Below are positions 1 to 8,453 of a DNA stretch of 64,000 nt, in pieces. The DNA comes from an uncultured Collinsella sp. (GTDB lineage Bacteria; Actinomycetota; Coriobacteriia; Coriobacteriales; Coriobacteriaceae). Where the stretch lies: the NCBI GenBank assembly GCA_900542305.1, contig UQMU01000004.1, positions 1 to 64,000 of the forward strand. Direction: 5' to 3'. Position numbers and translations under genes: made by a program. Numbering within the stretch: the first letter of the stretch is position 1; the number at the start of each line of letters is the position of its first letter. Below the pieces are notes generated by a model, which searched no databases, was not told the origin of the DNA, and was given only the letters and a program-made list of their open reading frames with translations.

Positions 1-394
1 TACGCGGGTTCAACGGTATTATATTGACCACATAGATTTTTAACTTGCATTTCTAACAGTTAAGGAGACGGGTGCTTTCCAGCACACTCCTTCGATGATG
101 CCTTCCGCTAGTTGCTATGCCGGTTTCAGCCAACAAAGAATGTGCCCGGGCGCTCAGGTTCACCGTTAGCGTTGGCAACATATGAGATGATGCACACGCG
201 CAACAAAAACGTGTACATCACCCTCCAAAACCGACATTTTTCGACATGTTTGGAGGCTGATGTACATAAATGTGAGTTCCCGCCCCGCCAACAACGCCCT
301 CCACATGTCTGGACTCTCTATGGCTGCGCTGGATAGACATCGCCGGAACGGGTATAGTATCGAAAGTTTTGTCGTTAACCAGCGGGGGAGTCCT
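1..394. other. Non-coding region upstream of first gene
   Basis: I see no convincing gene here. The stretch holds a T-rich start and one strong imperfect hairpin at 212-266, listed separately. An upstream in-frame extension of the first gene exists (ATG at 260), but the ribosome binding site and family alignment favour the GTG at 395, so most of this stretch is probably 5' untranslated or intergenic sequence. I could not match it to a known riboswitch or small RNA. Confidence 0.5.
212..266. repeat. Imperfect hairpin, 19-20 bp arms
   Basis: Arms 212-231 and 248-266 (TGTACATCA-C/G-CCTCCAAAAC) pair with one mismatch and one bulge around a 16-base loop that contains the direct repeat CGACAT. Read on the minus strand the stem is followed by a T-run (CGTTTTTG), so it could be a terminator for a minus-strand transcript, but no minus gene ends nearby in the window. 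Role unknown. Confidence 0.5.
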
Positions 395-1099
395 GTGGGC
401 ATCAAAAAGAAGATCAAAAAGGAGCTTATCGGCACTTCCGATTACCCGTCGAATAAGATCTTTACGATCTCCAATTTCATCACCTTTACGCGCCTGATCC
501 TCACCCTGGTATTTCTGTACCTGTTTGTGACGGATAACAACCGCGTCATCGCCATCGCTATCTACGCCGTTGCCGCCTCCACCGACTGGATGGACGGGCA
601 GATCGCCCGCATGACTAAGACGGTCTCGTGGCTCGGCAAGGTCATGGATCCCATTTGCGACCGCGCGCTGCTGTTCACCGGCGTGCTGGGACTGGTGGTC
701 CGCGGAGAGCTGCCCATCTGGGTCTGCGTGCTCATTATTGGCCGCGACATCTATCTGGGCATCGGCACGCTTATCGTGCGTCATTATCACCGTCGCCCCA
801 TCGATGTCGTCTTTCCCGGAAAGATTGCCACTGCGCTGCTCATGACCGGCTTCTCGCTCATGCTGCTCGGGTTCCCCGTTGTTGACGGCCTGCACCTTTT
901 ACCTTCAACCCTTACGGCCTTCCCGGGCCTCAACGGAAGCTCGGTGCCCCTCGGCATCTTCTTTGTGTACGGCGGCGTGATCTTCTCCATGCTCACGGCT
1001 GTCATCTACTCCATTAAGGGCGGAGTGGCCATTAAACAGGCTCTCGCGCATCCCGAGGACGAGGACATCGACTTTCTGAACCCTGAAATCGAAGACTGA
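395..1099 (+). CDS. CDP-alcohol phosphatidyltransferase family membrane protein
   Basis: This is an integral membrane enzyme of about 234 residues that joins a CDP-activated lipid to an alcohol acceptor. The family signature D-x2-DG-x2-AR-x8-G-x3-D-x3-D is complete around residues 64-89 (DWMDGQIAR ... GKVMDPICDR), with several hydrophobic segments on either side. The acceptor cannot be told from sequence; a separate canonical PgsA lies at about 21.6 kb, so this one may be a cardiolipin synthase or a specialised phosphatidyltransferase. The GTG start was chosen because GGGGGAG lies 4 bases upstream and the family region begins right after it. It leads a likely operon with the FHA and MerR genes, an arrangement like that near mycobacterial garA. 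Confidence 0.85.
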   Translation: MGIKKKIKKELIGTSDYPSNKIFTISNFITFTRLILTLVFLYLFVTDNNRVIAIAIYAVAASTDWMDGQIARMTKTVSWLGKVMDPICDRALLFTGVLGLVVRGELPIWVCVLIIGRDIYLGIGTLIVRHYHRRPIDVVFPGKIATALLMTGFSLMLLGFPVVDGLHLLPSTLTAFPGLNGSSVPLGIFFVYGGVIFSMLTAVIYSIKGGVAIKQALAHPEDEDIDFLNPEIED

Positions 1100-1165
1100 T
1101 TCGTTGGGGTATGATTACGTACAGTTCATTATTTGCGGCACGTCCGCGATAAGTTAGGGGTTGTC

Positions 1166-1600
1166 ATGGACAACATGGTTAACAATATGCCTCAGAATGA
1201 TAAGACTGCTGACGCTACCTGCGTATTCCGCGTGCCTTCAAGCGACGTCACCGTTCCCGACCTCATGGCCAACGTGCGCATCACCGCCCCCGTTCTGTCC
1301 ATCGTCAAGGGTCCGCAGACTGGTGCCGCCTTTGAGCTCGAGGACGACGTGACCACCATCGGCCGCGATCCCGCGAACGGCATCTTCCTCAACGACATGA
1401 CTGTTTCGCGCAGCCACGCGCGCATTATTCGCGAGGGCCTCGGCGCTCGCATCGAGGACCTGGGCTCGCTCAATGGTACCTGGGTCGACGGTGCCATTGT
1501 CAATGCAGCCCCGCTGCACGACGGTTCTTCCGTTCAGATCGGTACGTTTACGCTCATCTACCACGAGAGCACGCCGGAGCGCATCGAAACCGGTGAGTAG
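1166..1600 (+). CDS. garA: FHA-domain protein, GarA/OdhI-like
   Basis: This small cytoplasmic protein of 144 residues has a C-terminal forkhead-associated domain (about 43-135) with the phosphothreonine-binding signature GRD (66-68), SRSH (81-84) and LNGT (102-105). The N-terminal piece DATCVFR (16-22) resembles the ETTSVFR phosphorylation motif of mycobacterial GarA, with a single candidate threonine. In that family the unphosphorylated protein controls 2-oxoglutarate metabolism and Ser/Thr kinases (PknB, PknG) switch it off; whether this holds here is inference. ATG is preceded by AGGGG at 5 bases. The next gene is the ftsR-type regulator, the same neighbour as in mycobacteria (Rv1827-Rv1828). 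Confidence 0.8.
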   Translation: MDNMVNNMPQNDKTADATCVFRVPSSDVTVPDLMANVRITAPVLSIVKGPQTGAAFELEDDVTTIGRDPANGIFLNDMTVSRSHARIIREGLGARIEDLGSLNGTWVDGAIVNAAPLHDGSSVQIGTFTLIYHESTPERIETGE

Positions 1601-1603
1601 GGC

Positions 1604-2482
1604 ATGGCCGAACGCAACTATCTGAGTATCGGCCAAGTCGTCAACCTACTTCGAGGCGCATACCCCGATCTTTCGAACTCAAAAATTAGATTTCTAGAGG
1701 ATGAGGGGCTCATTACCCCTCATCGTACGCCTAAGGGATACCGTCAGTACTCTAAGGAGGACGTTGATCGCCTGGAGGTCATCCTGCACTTGCAGAAGAC
1801 CCGCTACATGCCGCTCAACGTGATTAAGCAGCGCTTGGAAAACGCCACGGACTTGTCAACGCTCGCCTACGAGGTGGGCTTGCTGTCCGATGTTCCGCTC
1901 AAGACGGAGCCCAAGGAGACTAAGCAAAAGCTGCATCCCATCGAGACCATTCCCGATATGCTGGGCGTCGAGATTTCGTTTATCCGTTCGCTCGCCGAGA
2001 ACGACCTCATTCGCATCATCAAGAGTCCGCAGAATCGTGAGCTCGTCGATGGTCGCGATTTCCCGATCATCCGCTACTGCTCCGAGCTGTCACGCTTCCA
2101 TATCGAGCCGCGCAACCTGCGTCAGTACGTGTCTTCCGCCAACCGCGAGTCCTCGATGTTTGAGCAGGTGCTCGTGAGCATGCTCGGCATGGATACTTCC
2201 GATGACGAACGCGACGCCAAGCTCGAGCGTGCATTTAAGAAGCTTCACGACCTGACCGAAGGCGTGCACACTGCGCTACTCAAGAACCGCGTTTTTGAGT
2301 CGCTTAACGCCGTGGTCGAGGATGCCGACATCGATGCACTCGATGAGGAAATCACTCGCTCCGAGTCCACCAAGGCCAAAAACGAAGAGACAGTCGCGCC
2401 GGCTTCACACGAGGATTCTCTCGTAAAGCCGCTCAAGGTCGTCGCCCCTTCGCACTCCGGAACCGCCACCGCGGGCAAGTAA
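1604..2482 (+). CDS. ftsR: MerR-family transcriptional regulator, FtsR type
   Basis: The protein has 292 residues. Its N-terminal winged HTH (about 1-80) contains KIRFLEDEGL and TPKGYRQYS, the hallmark of the actinobacterial FtsR/Rv1828 group, which in Corynebacterium controls ftsZ expression. A second MerR-like segment follows at about 115-180 (IETIPDMLGVEISFIRSL), also typical of this group. The tail after residue 250 is polar and probably disordered. The ATG is only 3 bases after the FHA stop codon, so the two are probably translated together. Target genes are not visible in the window. Confidence 0.85.
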   Translation: MAERNYLSIGQVVNLLRGAYPDLSNSKIRFLEDEGLITPHRTPKGYRQYSKEDVDRLEVILHLQKTRYMPLNVIKQRLENATDLSTLAYEVGLLSDVPLKTEPKETKQKLHPIETIPDMLGVEISFIRSLAENDLIRIIKSPQNRELVDGRDFPIIRYCSELSRFHIEPRNLRQYVSSANRESSMFEQVLVSMLGMDTSDDERDAKLERAFKKLHDLTEGVHTALLKNRVFESLNAVVEDADIDALDEEITRSESTKAKNEETVAPASHEDSLVKPLKVVAPSHSGTATAGK

Positions 2483-2522
2483 CAGCTGCCGCTTATCCGG
2501 CAACCCATTGAAAGGTCATGCA

Positions 2523-3053
2523 ATGTACGACTTCGAATCTCAAATCGTCGACATCCCCGACTATCCCGAGCCCGGAGTCATCTTTAAAGACATCACGCCG
2601 CTCTTCGGCAATTCCGAGGCGCTCAAAGCCATGACCGATGCCCTCGCCGAGCACTTTGCCGGCATGGGAATCACCAAGGTCGTAGGTCCCGAGGCTCGCG
2701 GCTTTATGGTGGGCGTTCCCGTGGCCGTCGCTCTGGGCGCCGGCTTTGTTCCCGCACGTAAACCGGGCAAGCTGCCGCGCGAGACCGTAAGCCAGAGCTA
2801 CGAGCTCGAGTACGGCACCGATTCAATTGAGATCCATGCCGACGCTATCAGCTCTAAAGATACCGTGTTGATTCTGGACGACTTGGTCGCGACGGGCGGA
2901 ACCGTCGAGGCAACAGGTAAACTGGTGCGAGATATGGGCGCAAAGCTTGTGGGCTACGGGTGTATCCTTGAGCTTGCGTTTCTCAACCCGCGCGAGAAGC
3001 TCACGTCGACTGACGACGATGTTGAGCTCTTTAGCCTGGTGACGGTGGACTAG
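2523..3053 (+). CDS. apt: Adenine phosphoribosyltransferase
   Basis: This cytosolic purine-salvage enzyme converts adenine and PRPP to AMP and pyrophosphate. The PRPP-binding loop VLILDDLVATGGT and the N-terminal FKDITPLF are diagnostic, and the length of 176 residues is normal for Apt. GAAAGG at 7 bases supports the ATG start. It follows the ftsR gene by 40 bases and could be cotranscribed. Confidence 0.95.
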   Translation: MYDFESQIVDIPDYPEPGVIFKDITPLFGNSEALKAMTDALAEHFAGMGITKVVGPEARGFMVGVPVAVALGAGFVPARKPGKLPRETVSQSYELEYGTDSIEIHADAISSKDTVLILDDLVATGGTVEATGKLVRDMGAKLVGYGCILELAFLNPREKLTSTDDDVELFSLVTVD

Positions 3054-3085
3054 CCGTTACCCTTAGTTACTGGAAAGGAAGCTAC

Positions 3086-4213
3086 ATGCGCACAGCAAAC
3101 ACGCACAAAAACATGGCACGCTGCGCTGCTACGGCAACCCTCGCTTGTGTTTTGGGCTTGGGCCTCGCGGCTCCTGCCTACGCCGATACCGCATCCGACC
3201 TTGCCGCTGCTCGTACGAAGCTCGAGCAGATCGGTACCCAAACCCAGCAGATTTACGATGAGCTCGCCACGCAGACGCAGGCGCTCGATCAGACTGCTGG
3301 CGAGATCACGCAAAAGCAGCAGGAGATTGCTGACGGTCAGGCCAAGCTCTCGACCTATGTCGCCGGCGAGTACAAAACCGGCGGTCTGAGCCTGCTTCAG
3401 GTTCTGACGGGTGTCGATGACCTGAGCGATATGCTCAACCGTCTGTTCTACTACGGCAAAGTCTCCGATAAGCAAGCTCAGACCATTCAAGAGGTCAAGG
3501 AGCTTAAGCAGCAGCTCACCGATAAGCAGGCCGAGCAGGAAAAGAACGTCGCCGCTACGCAGAAAAAGGTCGACGAGCTTAACGCCCAGCAGGCTGAAGC
3601 CCAGAACGTCGTAAACTCCCTGGATTCGCAGCTGCAGGCCGAGCTTGCCGCAGAGGCCGAGGCCAACGCCGCGCTGCAGGCCGGCATCAACGCCAGCACC
3701 GCCGAGAAGGCCACGGTGAGCAACGAGACTGCCGGTACGACCGAGAACACCAACAACGGTGGCCAGACCAGCAATAACAACAACCAGGGCGGCAACACTC
3801 CGGCGCCCACGCCGACACCTGCTCCGACGCCGCAGCCCTCCACGCCTGCTCTGGCTCCGACGCCTTCTGCTCCGAGCCAGTCCGTCGATGGCGGTTCTGT
3901 TGTCTCGCGTGCATACAGCAAGCTTGGTTGCGCCTATTCCTGGGGCGGAATTGGCCCGAACAGTTTCGACTGCTCTGGTTTTGTTAGCTATTGCCTCACT
4001 GGTCGCTATTGCCGCCTGGGCACCACGGGTACCTTTATGGGCTGGACGCGTGTGTCCGATCCGCAGCCCGGTGACGTTGTGGTCAACTCGTACCACACCG
4101 GCATTTACATCGGTGGTGGTCAGATGATTCATGCTTCCGACTACAACACGGGTGTTATCATCAGCTCCGTTGCCGCCGGCATGAACAATAACTATATCTT
4201 CGTGCGTTACTAA
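3086..4213 (+). CDS. Secreted NlpC/P60 peptidoglycan endopeptidase with coiled coil
   Basis: This is a probable cell-wall hydrolase of 375 residues that cuts stem peptides, as RipA, CwlO and PcsB-type proteins do in daughter-cell separation. A signal peptide (about 1-33, ending APAYADT) is followed by a long Gln/Glu/Ala-rich coiled coil (about 34-210), a Pro/Thr/Ala linker (about 213-265) and a C-terminal NlpC/P60 domain with catalytic Cys296 (FDCSG), His337 (YHTGIY) and a third residue near His349. The coiled coil suggests activity control by a partner such as FtsEX, which is inference. A terminator-like hairpin follows the gene, so it ends its unit. Confidence 0.9.
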   Translation: MRTANTHKNMARCAATATLACVLGLGLAAPAYADTASDLAAARTKLEQIGTQTQQIYDELATQTQALDQTAGEITQKQQEIADGQAKLSTYVAGEYKTGGLSLLQVLTGVDDLSDMLNRLFYYGKVSDKQAQTIQEVKELKQQLTDKQAEQEKNVAATQKKVDELNAQQAEAQNVVNSLDSQLQAELAAEAEANAALQAGINASTAEKATVSNETAGTTENTNNGGQTSNNNNQGGNTPAPTPTPAPTPQPSTPALAPTPSAPSQSVDGGSVVSRAYSKLGCAYSWGGIGPNSFDCSGFVSYCLTGRYCRLGTTGTFMGWTRVSDPQPGDVVVNSYHTGIYIGGGQMIHASDYNTGVIISSVAAGMNNNYIFVRY

Positions 4214-4235
4214 GTATTCAGATAAAGCAAACGGA

Positions 4236-4280
4236 TATGGACCTCGTGGCTTTGAGTCATGGGGTCCATTCTTTTGCCTT
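4236..4280 (+). terminator. Intrinsic terminator after the NlpC/P60 gene
   Basis: ATGGACC pairs with GGTCCAT around an inner CGTG/CATG helix, followed by the T-rich ATTCTTTTGCCTTT. It lies 20 bases after the stop codon. Confidence 0.65.
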
Positions 4281-4289
4281 TAGTGCAGT

Positions 4290-4320
4290 CCGCTATCTAG
4301 TTTTGAATACTAGATAGCGG
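4290..4320. promoter_or_regulatory. Palindromic operator upstream of degV
   Basis: CCGCTATCTAGT and ACTAGATAGCGG form a perfect 12-bp inverted repeat around a 7-base centre. The 24 bases 4294-4317 match the DUF1836 promoter site at 5969-5992 at 21 positions. The repeat ends about 22 bases before the degV -10 (TATAAT, 4343-4348), so it covers the -35 zone, where no good -35 hexamer is visible. A bound protein could repress or activate. Confidence 0.65.
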
Positions 4321-4342
4321 CCCAATCGGTCTGCAAGATGGC

Positions 4343-4348
4343 TATAAT
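4343..4348 (+). promoter_or_regulatory. -10 element of the degV promoter
   Basis: A perfect TATAAT lies 30 bases before the degV start codon. The -35 region is poor and overlaps the edge of the palindromic operator, which fits a regulated promoter. Confidence 0.5.
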
Positions 4349-4377
4349 TGTATGGGAACAATTAGAAAGGACCCTCT

Positions 4378-5244
4378 ATGAGCTGGGCACTTATCTCCGA
4401 TTCAAGCTGCAACCTCCGCGATTGGCAACCGACCGCACCCCATACCACCTTTGCATTTGCGCCCCTCAAAATTCGAGTGGGGGAGCGTGAATTCGTCGAT
4501 GACCTTTCGCTCGATGTGCATGAGCTCAACTGCGCTGTACAGACGGAGACGAACGCTTCTTCGAGCGCTTGTCCCAGCGTAGGGGAGTGGGCCGAGCTCT
4601 TCAAATTGGCAGACAAGACCATCTGCATGCCGATCTCTGAGGGCGTGTCGGGCAGCTACAATGCGGCAGCCACGGCTCGCGATATGGTTCTTGCCGAGGA
4701 GCCCGACCGACAGATTCATCTAGTCAATTCACGCGCAGCTGGCGGCAAAATGGATCTCATTTTCTTGCTGTTCGACCGCTATCTTGCAAGCAATCCGGAT
4801 GTCTCATTCGAGGACGCTTGCGCATACTTCGATAGCCTTGAGCAGAACAGCAAAATCCTCTTCAGTTTGTGCAATTACGAAAACCTCGCCAAAGCCGGAC
4901 GTATCCCTAAGGCAGCCGGCGTCATTGCCAACAAGCTCAATATCCGCATTTTGGGCACGGCGAGTGAGGCCGGTAAAATCGAACTCGTCGGGCACACGCG
5001 TGGCGAAAAGAAGATGCTCAACAAGATCATCGACACTATGGAAGCCGAGGGCTTTACGGGCGGTGAGGTCATCATCGATCACGTTGAGAACGAAGCTGGA
5101 GCCCAGGCGCTTACTGATCGCATAGTCGAACATTGGCCCGGCTCCAAGACCATCATCATGCCCTGCAACGGCCTGGATTCCTATTACGCCGAGATGCACG
5201 GCCTGATCATCGGCTACGGCATGGGCGTAGCTTCGGGCAAATAA
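4378..5244 (+). CDS. DegV-family fatty-acid-binding protein
   Basis: This cytosolic protein of 288 residues belongs to the DegV/FakB family, which holds a fatty acid in a deep pocket and can present it to a FakA-type kinase for phosphorylation and phospholipid synthesis. Family features are the N-terminal ISDSSCN, the central GVSGSYNAA loop, NSRAAGGKMD, and the C-terminal ligand-contacting SYYAEMHG. AGAAAGGAC precedes the ATG. No fakA gene is in the window. The upstream palindrome shared with the convergent DUF1836 regulator suggests that the regulator controls this gene, which is inference. Confidence 0.88.
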   Translation: MSWALISDSSCNLRDWQPTAPHTTFAFAPLKIRVGEREFVDDLSLDVHELNCAVQTETNASSSACPSVGEWAELFKLADKTICMPISEGVSGSYNAAATARDMVLAEEPDRQIHLVNSRAAGGKMDLIFLLFDRYLASNPDVSFEDACAYFDSLEQNSKILFSLCNYENLAKAGRIPKAAGVIANKLNIRILGTASEAGKIELVGHTRGEKKMLNKIIDTMEAEGFTGGEVIIDHVENEAGAQALTDRIVEHWPGSKTIIMPCNGLDSYYAEMHGLIIGYGMGVASGK

Positions 5245-5261
5245 AGTCCAACCAAGCAAAA

Positions 5262-5309
5262 AAAACGGGCGGAACAAAGCGACAGATGGCTCTTTGTCCC
5301 GCCCGTTTT
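5262..5309. terminator. Bidirectional terminator between degV and the DUF1836 gene
   Basis: AAAACGGGCGG-A-ACAAAG pairs with CTTTGTCCCGCCCGTTTT over about 17 bp with one bulge. An A-run precedes and a T-run follows, so it can stop transcription from both convergent genes. Confidence 0.85.
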
Positions 5310-5318
5310 ATACGTCGG

Positions 5319-5930
5319 CTAGCTATTAAACCTGTTGAACTTGAGATAGCTCATCAAGTAAGCCTTCGAAACAAAGGATGAAACCGCGCTGCGCACAAGC
5401 AGCGACTCACGCGTTACCTGATGCGCCGTATCGGGAACCGGCGTCTGCTCGACGGAAAACGCCGAACGAATCGATGCCTCGAGCTGATCGACCACATAAT
5501 CAAAGGCCGTCGGGGCATCGTAGCTCAAACGCTGAATGTTAAAGAGTGCCTGCACCGCAGCAATAGGTAGCACCTGCTTAAAGATGCAGATAGCGATCAG
5601 GCGGGCAATCTGCTCGCGGCCATATTGCTTTTTGACCGGAGCAGGCACCAGGCCAACCTTTACGTAGTTATTGATCATCGATGGCGTAATGATAGGCTGC
5701 TCAACGCAAAGGGACAGCGGCTCCATCCACAGCGCAACATACTCAATGACCTGGTCGCGGTAGAGCGTCACATTGGGCAACTGGTCATAGCGCGGCAGAC
5801 TCAACGTATTGAGTTTGCGCACGATATCGGACTGAATAAATGCATCAGGCAGCACAGTGGGCTGAATATCCTCAGGTTTAATGCTGACCGACGAATCAGA
5901 CATCGGAATAACGTGTTTAACGTGGTTCAT
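5319..5930 (-). CDS. DUF1836 protein, MerR-like putative regulator
   Basis: The 203-residue protein carries the DUF1836 signature LPRYDQLPNVTLYRDQV, then ITPSMINNYVKVGLVP and QYGREQIARLI, which read as a MerR-like helix-turn-helix and wing. The family is annotated as putative DNA-binding proteins without known ligands. The ATG was chosen because GGAGG lies 7 bases upstream; an upstream in-frame ATG at 6020 has no such site. Its promoter carries a half-degenerate copy of the degV operator, which suggests autoregulation together with control of degV. Its role in fatty-acid sensing is inference. Confidence 0.8.
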   Translation of the reverse strand: MNHVKHVIPMSDSSVSIKPEDIQPTVLPDAFIQSDIVRKLNTLSLPRYDQLPNVTLYRDQVIEYVALWMEPLSLCVEQPIITPSMINNYVKVGLVPAPVKKQYGREQIARLIAICIFKQVLPIAAVQALFNIQRLSYDAPTAFDYVVDQLEASIRSAFSVEQTPVPDTAHQVTRESLLVRSAVSSFVSKAYLMSYLKFNRFNS

Positions 5931-5968
5931 AAAGGTCCTCCGTTCATTTTCTATATTGTATTCTACGT

Positions 5969-5992
5969 TATCTAGTTTTGCATACCACATAG
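5969..5992. promoter_or_regulatory. Operator-like site in the DUF1836 promoter
   Basis: These 24 bases match the degV palindrome at 21 positions. The half TATCTAGT is intact and the other half is degenerate (ACCACATA). Toward the gene, TAGAAT and TACAAT (minus-strand readings of 5955-5965) are possible -10 elements, so the site lies over the -35 region. Confidence 0.6.
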
Positions 5993-6082
5993 CCGGCAAG
6001 AAAATGGCGGGACAGCGCACTGATGCATCGTCCCGCCATTTAGTTAATAGATAACAACCTTACATAAGATATATTATCGTAC

Positions 6083-7021
6083 TTATCCGCGGAGAAACGC
6101 GTATGCGCTGGTTGCCGCTATGGCTCCGTCCGAAACAGCGGTCACAACCTGGCGTAAACGCTTGGAACGGATATCGCCGGCTGCGAATAGGCCGGGTGTG
6201 CGGGTGGCCATGGATTCATCAGTCAGAATGCCGCCATCAGGCGCCAGATCGACTAGATGCTCGACAAGTTCGGTATGGGGTTGCGTCCCGGTATAGACAA
6301 AGATGCCGAAAGAGCCGGGCTCAAATGACTTGGTATGAATTTCCCCGGATGAATTGTCCTTAAAGGCGATCGTCGTTGGCATGGCTTCGCCCGAGAGCTC
6401 CACAATACTAGTTTGGTACCTAACTGTAATATTGTCCTTTTCGAGTACTTTCTGAACAACACCATCAGGCGCACGGAACTGGTCGCGGCGCAGCACGATG
6501 GTCACACTGCTGGCAATGTCTGACAGGAACAGTGCCTCTTCGCATGCCGAATTGCCACCACCGATTACAAAGACCTGTTTGCCGCGGAAGAACATGCCGT
6601 CACATGTTGCGCAATATGAAACGCCACGACCGCGATAGGTATCCTCGCCAGCGAAACCTGCCGGACGCGGCGTGGCACCCATGCAAGCGATAACGCTCGA
6701 GGCCAGCGTATCGCCCATATCGTGATGCACCGTAAACAACGCTGCATCGGCATCGTAATCGATACCCGTAACCATGCTCCATGTAACCTGTGCTCCCAGG
6801 CCCTCTGCATGCTGCTGAAAACGCTCGCCGAGTTCGGCGCCACTCAAGAGCGGAATGCCCGGATAGTTCTCGACTTCATTGGTCGTGGCGATCTGTCCGC
6901 CCGACATGCCCTGCTCAAAGACAGTCGTCGTTAGGTTGGAGCGCGCCGCATAAATGGCCGCAGCATAGCCCGCAGGGCCGCCACCGATAATCGCAACATC
7001 GATTGACTGATCGGTAGTCAT
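6083..7021 (-). CDS. trxB: Thioredoxin-disulfide reductase
   Basis: This cytosolic flavoenzyme uses NADPH to reduce thioredoxin. FAD binding is seen at GGGPAGYAAAIYAA (13-26), the redox pair at Cys137-x-x-Cys140 (CATC), NADPH binding at GGGNSACEEA, and the C-terminal FAD motif at GLFAAGDI. Its 312 residues are typical. The ATG follows AGAGGA at 8 bases; the open frame extends 25 codons further upstream into the intergenic region without support. It is divergent from the glycosyltransferase gene. Confidence 0.96.
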   Translation of the reverse strand: MTTDQSIDVAIIGGGPAGYAAAIYAARSNLTTTVFEQGMSGGQIATTNEVENYPGIPLLSGAELGERFQQHAEGLGAQVTWSMVTGIDYDADAALFTVHHDMGDTLASSVIACMGATPRPAGFAGEDTYRGRGVSYCATCDGMFFRGKQVFVIGGGNSACEEALFLSDIASSVTIVLRRDQFRAPDGVVQKVLEKDNITVRYQTSIVELSGEAMPTTIAFKDNSSGEIHTKSFEPGSFGIFVYTGTQPHTELVEHLVDLAPDGGILTDESMATRTPGLFAAGDIRSKRLRQVVTAVSDGAIAATSAYAFLRG

Positions 7022-7138
7022 GAAGAATCCTCTCGTCGAAACGTTGTCGTTCTTTGCGCTCATACCCAAATTTACGTGAACATGACACTCATGCACTACA
7101 ATGATAAACCGCGTATCAAAGCTGAAGGGGAGTTATCG

Positions 7139-8440
7139 ATGGATCAAACGCAGACGAGCAACGACGCCCCCCTGCCAACGCAAAGCACTCCCCAACCGGA
7201 GCAAATGACCGTTTCACCTGCACAAAAACCCCTAGTAACCATTGTGCACGCATCGGTTGGATCGGGCCACAGAGCCGCCGCCAACGCGATTGCACAAGCA
7301 TTTGATCTTATCCGCGGCACCAAGGGAATCCCTGAGGATGTTGAGATCGAAGTCTTGGATATTCTCGATTTTGGACGCATTAGGTTCGATGGTAATAAAA
7401 CAGCAGCTTCGTTTACCGGCGCCACGCGTCCCATATATGACCTAACCTGGCGATACACGTTTACGGGACATCTGCTCTGGGGCGGAGGCACGGCATGGTC
7501 ACGAATCATGTTCCCCGCCTTCAACGAATATGTCCGCACCCGCAGGCCCATTGCCGTGGTCGCAACACACATTACGGCAGCCAATGTTGCTGTGGGCGCC
7601 CGCGTCATCACGGGCATCGATTACCCAGTCATCTGCGTGCCAACGGACTATGAAGTTGAGGGTTTTTGGCCCCACAAGGACACTGACCTGTTCTGCGTGG
7701 CTAATGAGTTTATGGCCGAAACGCTGCGTCCGCGCAAAGTGCCCGAGACAAAGATCCGCATTACGGGAATACCCATTCGAGCCGGATTCGACACCGATTA
7801 CAAGCGTGAGGATGAGCTGAGCAAGTTCAATCTTCCCGTAGACAAGACCGTTGTATTGGTAATGGCCGGAGCCAGCCTGCCGCAGCCCTACGTTCGCTTC
7901 CGAGCAGCGATGGATCACACGCTCCCCTTCCTGCGCAGCTTCGAAGACATGCACTTTGTCTTTTTGCCCGGCAAGGACAAGGAATACGCCGCTCGGCTCA
8001 AGACGCTCTTCGACGCCATGAAGCTCGAAAACGTCACGGTTCTGGACTACGTGGACGACATGGCGGCCCTCATGCACGGCTGCGACCTGGCAATCCTCAA
8101 ATCGGGCGGACTCACCGTCACCGAGTGTCTGTGCGCGCATCTGCCGATGATCCTGCTGGGCAAGTCCTATGGCCAGGAAAAGGCCAACACCACGATGCTC
8201 ACCGGCATGGGCGCCAGCATGCATGTCACCACCGCACGAGAACTCATCGTAACCCTACGTCACTTGCACGACCATCCCGAATCACTCAAAGCCCTACTCA
8301 TCAACGGCGAAGTACTACGCCGCCCCCACGCAGCCGAGGACATCGCCATCGCGACCATGGAGCTCGTAGGCAAACCCCAAAAGCGCAAACGAGCCTTCTG
8401 CCGCTTCTACTGGGGAGGAAAGCCCGCGCATATCCGCTAG
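7139..8440 (+). CDS. MGDG-synthase/UgtP-like glycosyltransferase
   Basis: The protein has 433 residues and the fold of GT28-type glycolipid synthases. The N-terminal domain starts near residue 36 with VTIVHASVGSGHRAAANAIAQ, the MGDG-synthase motif for acceptor binding, and the C-terminal part has KSGGLTVTEC for the sugar nucleotide. Relatives (UgtP/YpfP) add glucose or galactose to diacylglycerol to make glycolipids and lipoteichoic acid anchors at the inner membrane face; the exact sugar is unknown. The first 35 residues are Gln/Pro/Thr-rich and probably disordered. The start ATG has AGGGGAG at 7 bases. The C-terminus is basic. Confidence 0.85.
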   Translation: MDQTQTSNDAPLPTQSTPQPEQMTVSPAQKPLVTIVHASVGSGHRAAANAIAQAFDLIRGTKGIPEDVEIEVLDILDFGRIRFDGNKTAASFTGATRPIYDLTWRYTFTGHLLWGGGTAWSRIMFPAFNEYVRTRRPIAVVATHITAANVAVGARVITGIDYPVICVPTDYEVEGFWPHKDTDLFCVANEFMAETLRPRKVPETKIRITGIPIRAGFDTDYKREDELSKFNLPVDKTVVLVMAGASLPQPYVRFRAAMDHTLPFLRSFEDMHFVFLPGKDKEYAARLKTLFDAMKLENVTVLDYVDDMAALMHGCDLAILKSGGLTVTECLCAHLPMILLGKSYGQEKANTTMLTGMGASMHVTTARELIVTLRHLHDHPESLKALLINGEVLRRPHAAEDIAIATMELVGKPQKRKRAFCRFYWGGKPAHIR

Positions 8441-8453
8441 GGTCTTAATGTCC

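Noticed and set aside
1..394. tRNA, tmRNA or riboswitch at the left edge
   Set aside because: No cloverleaf, T-loop or known aptamer consensus was found; only one hairpin could be supported.
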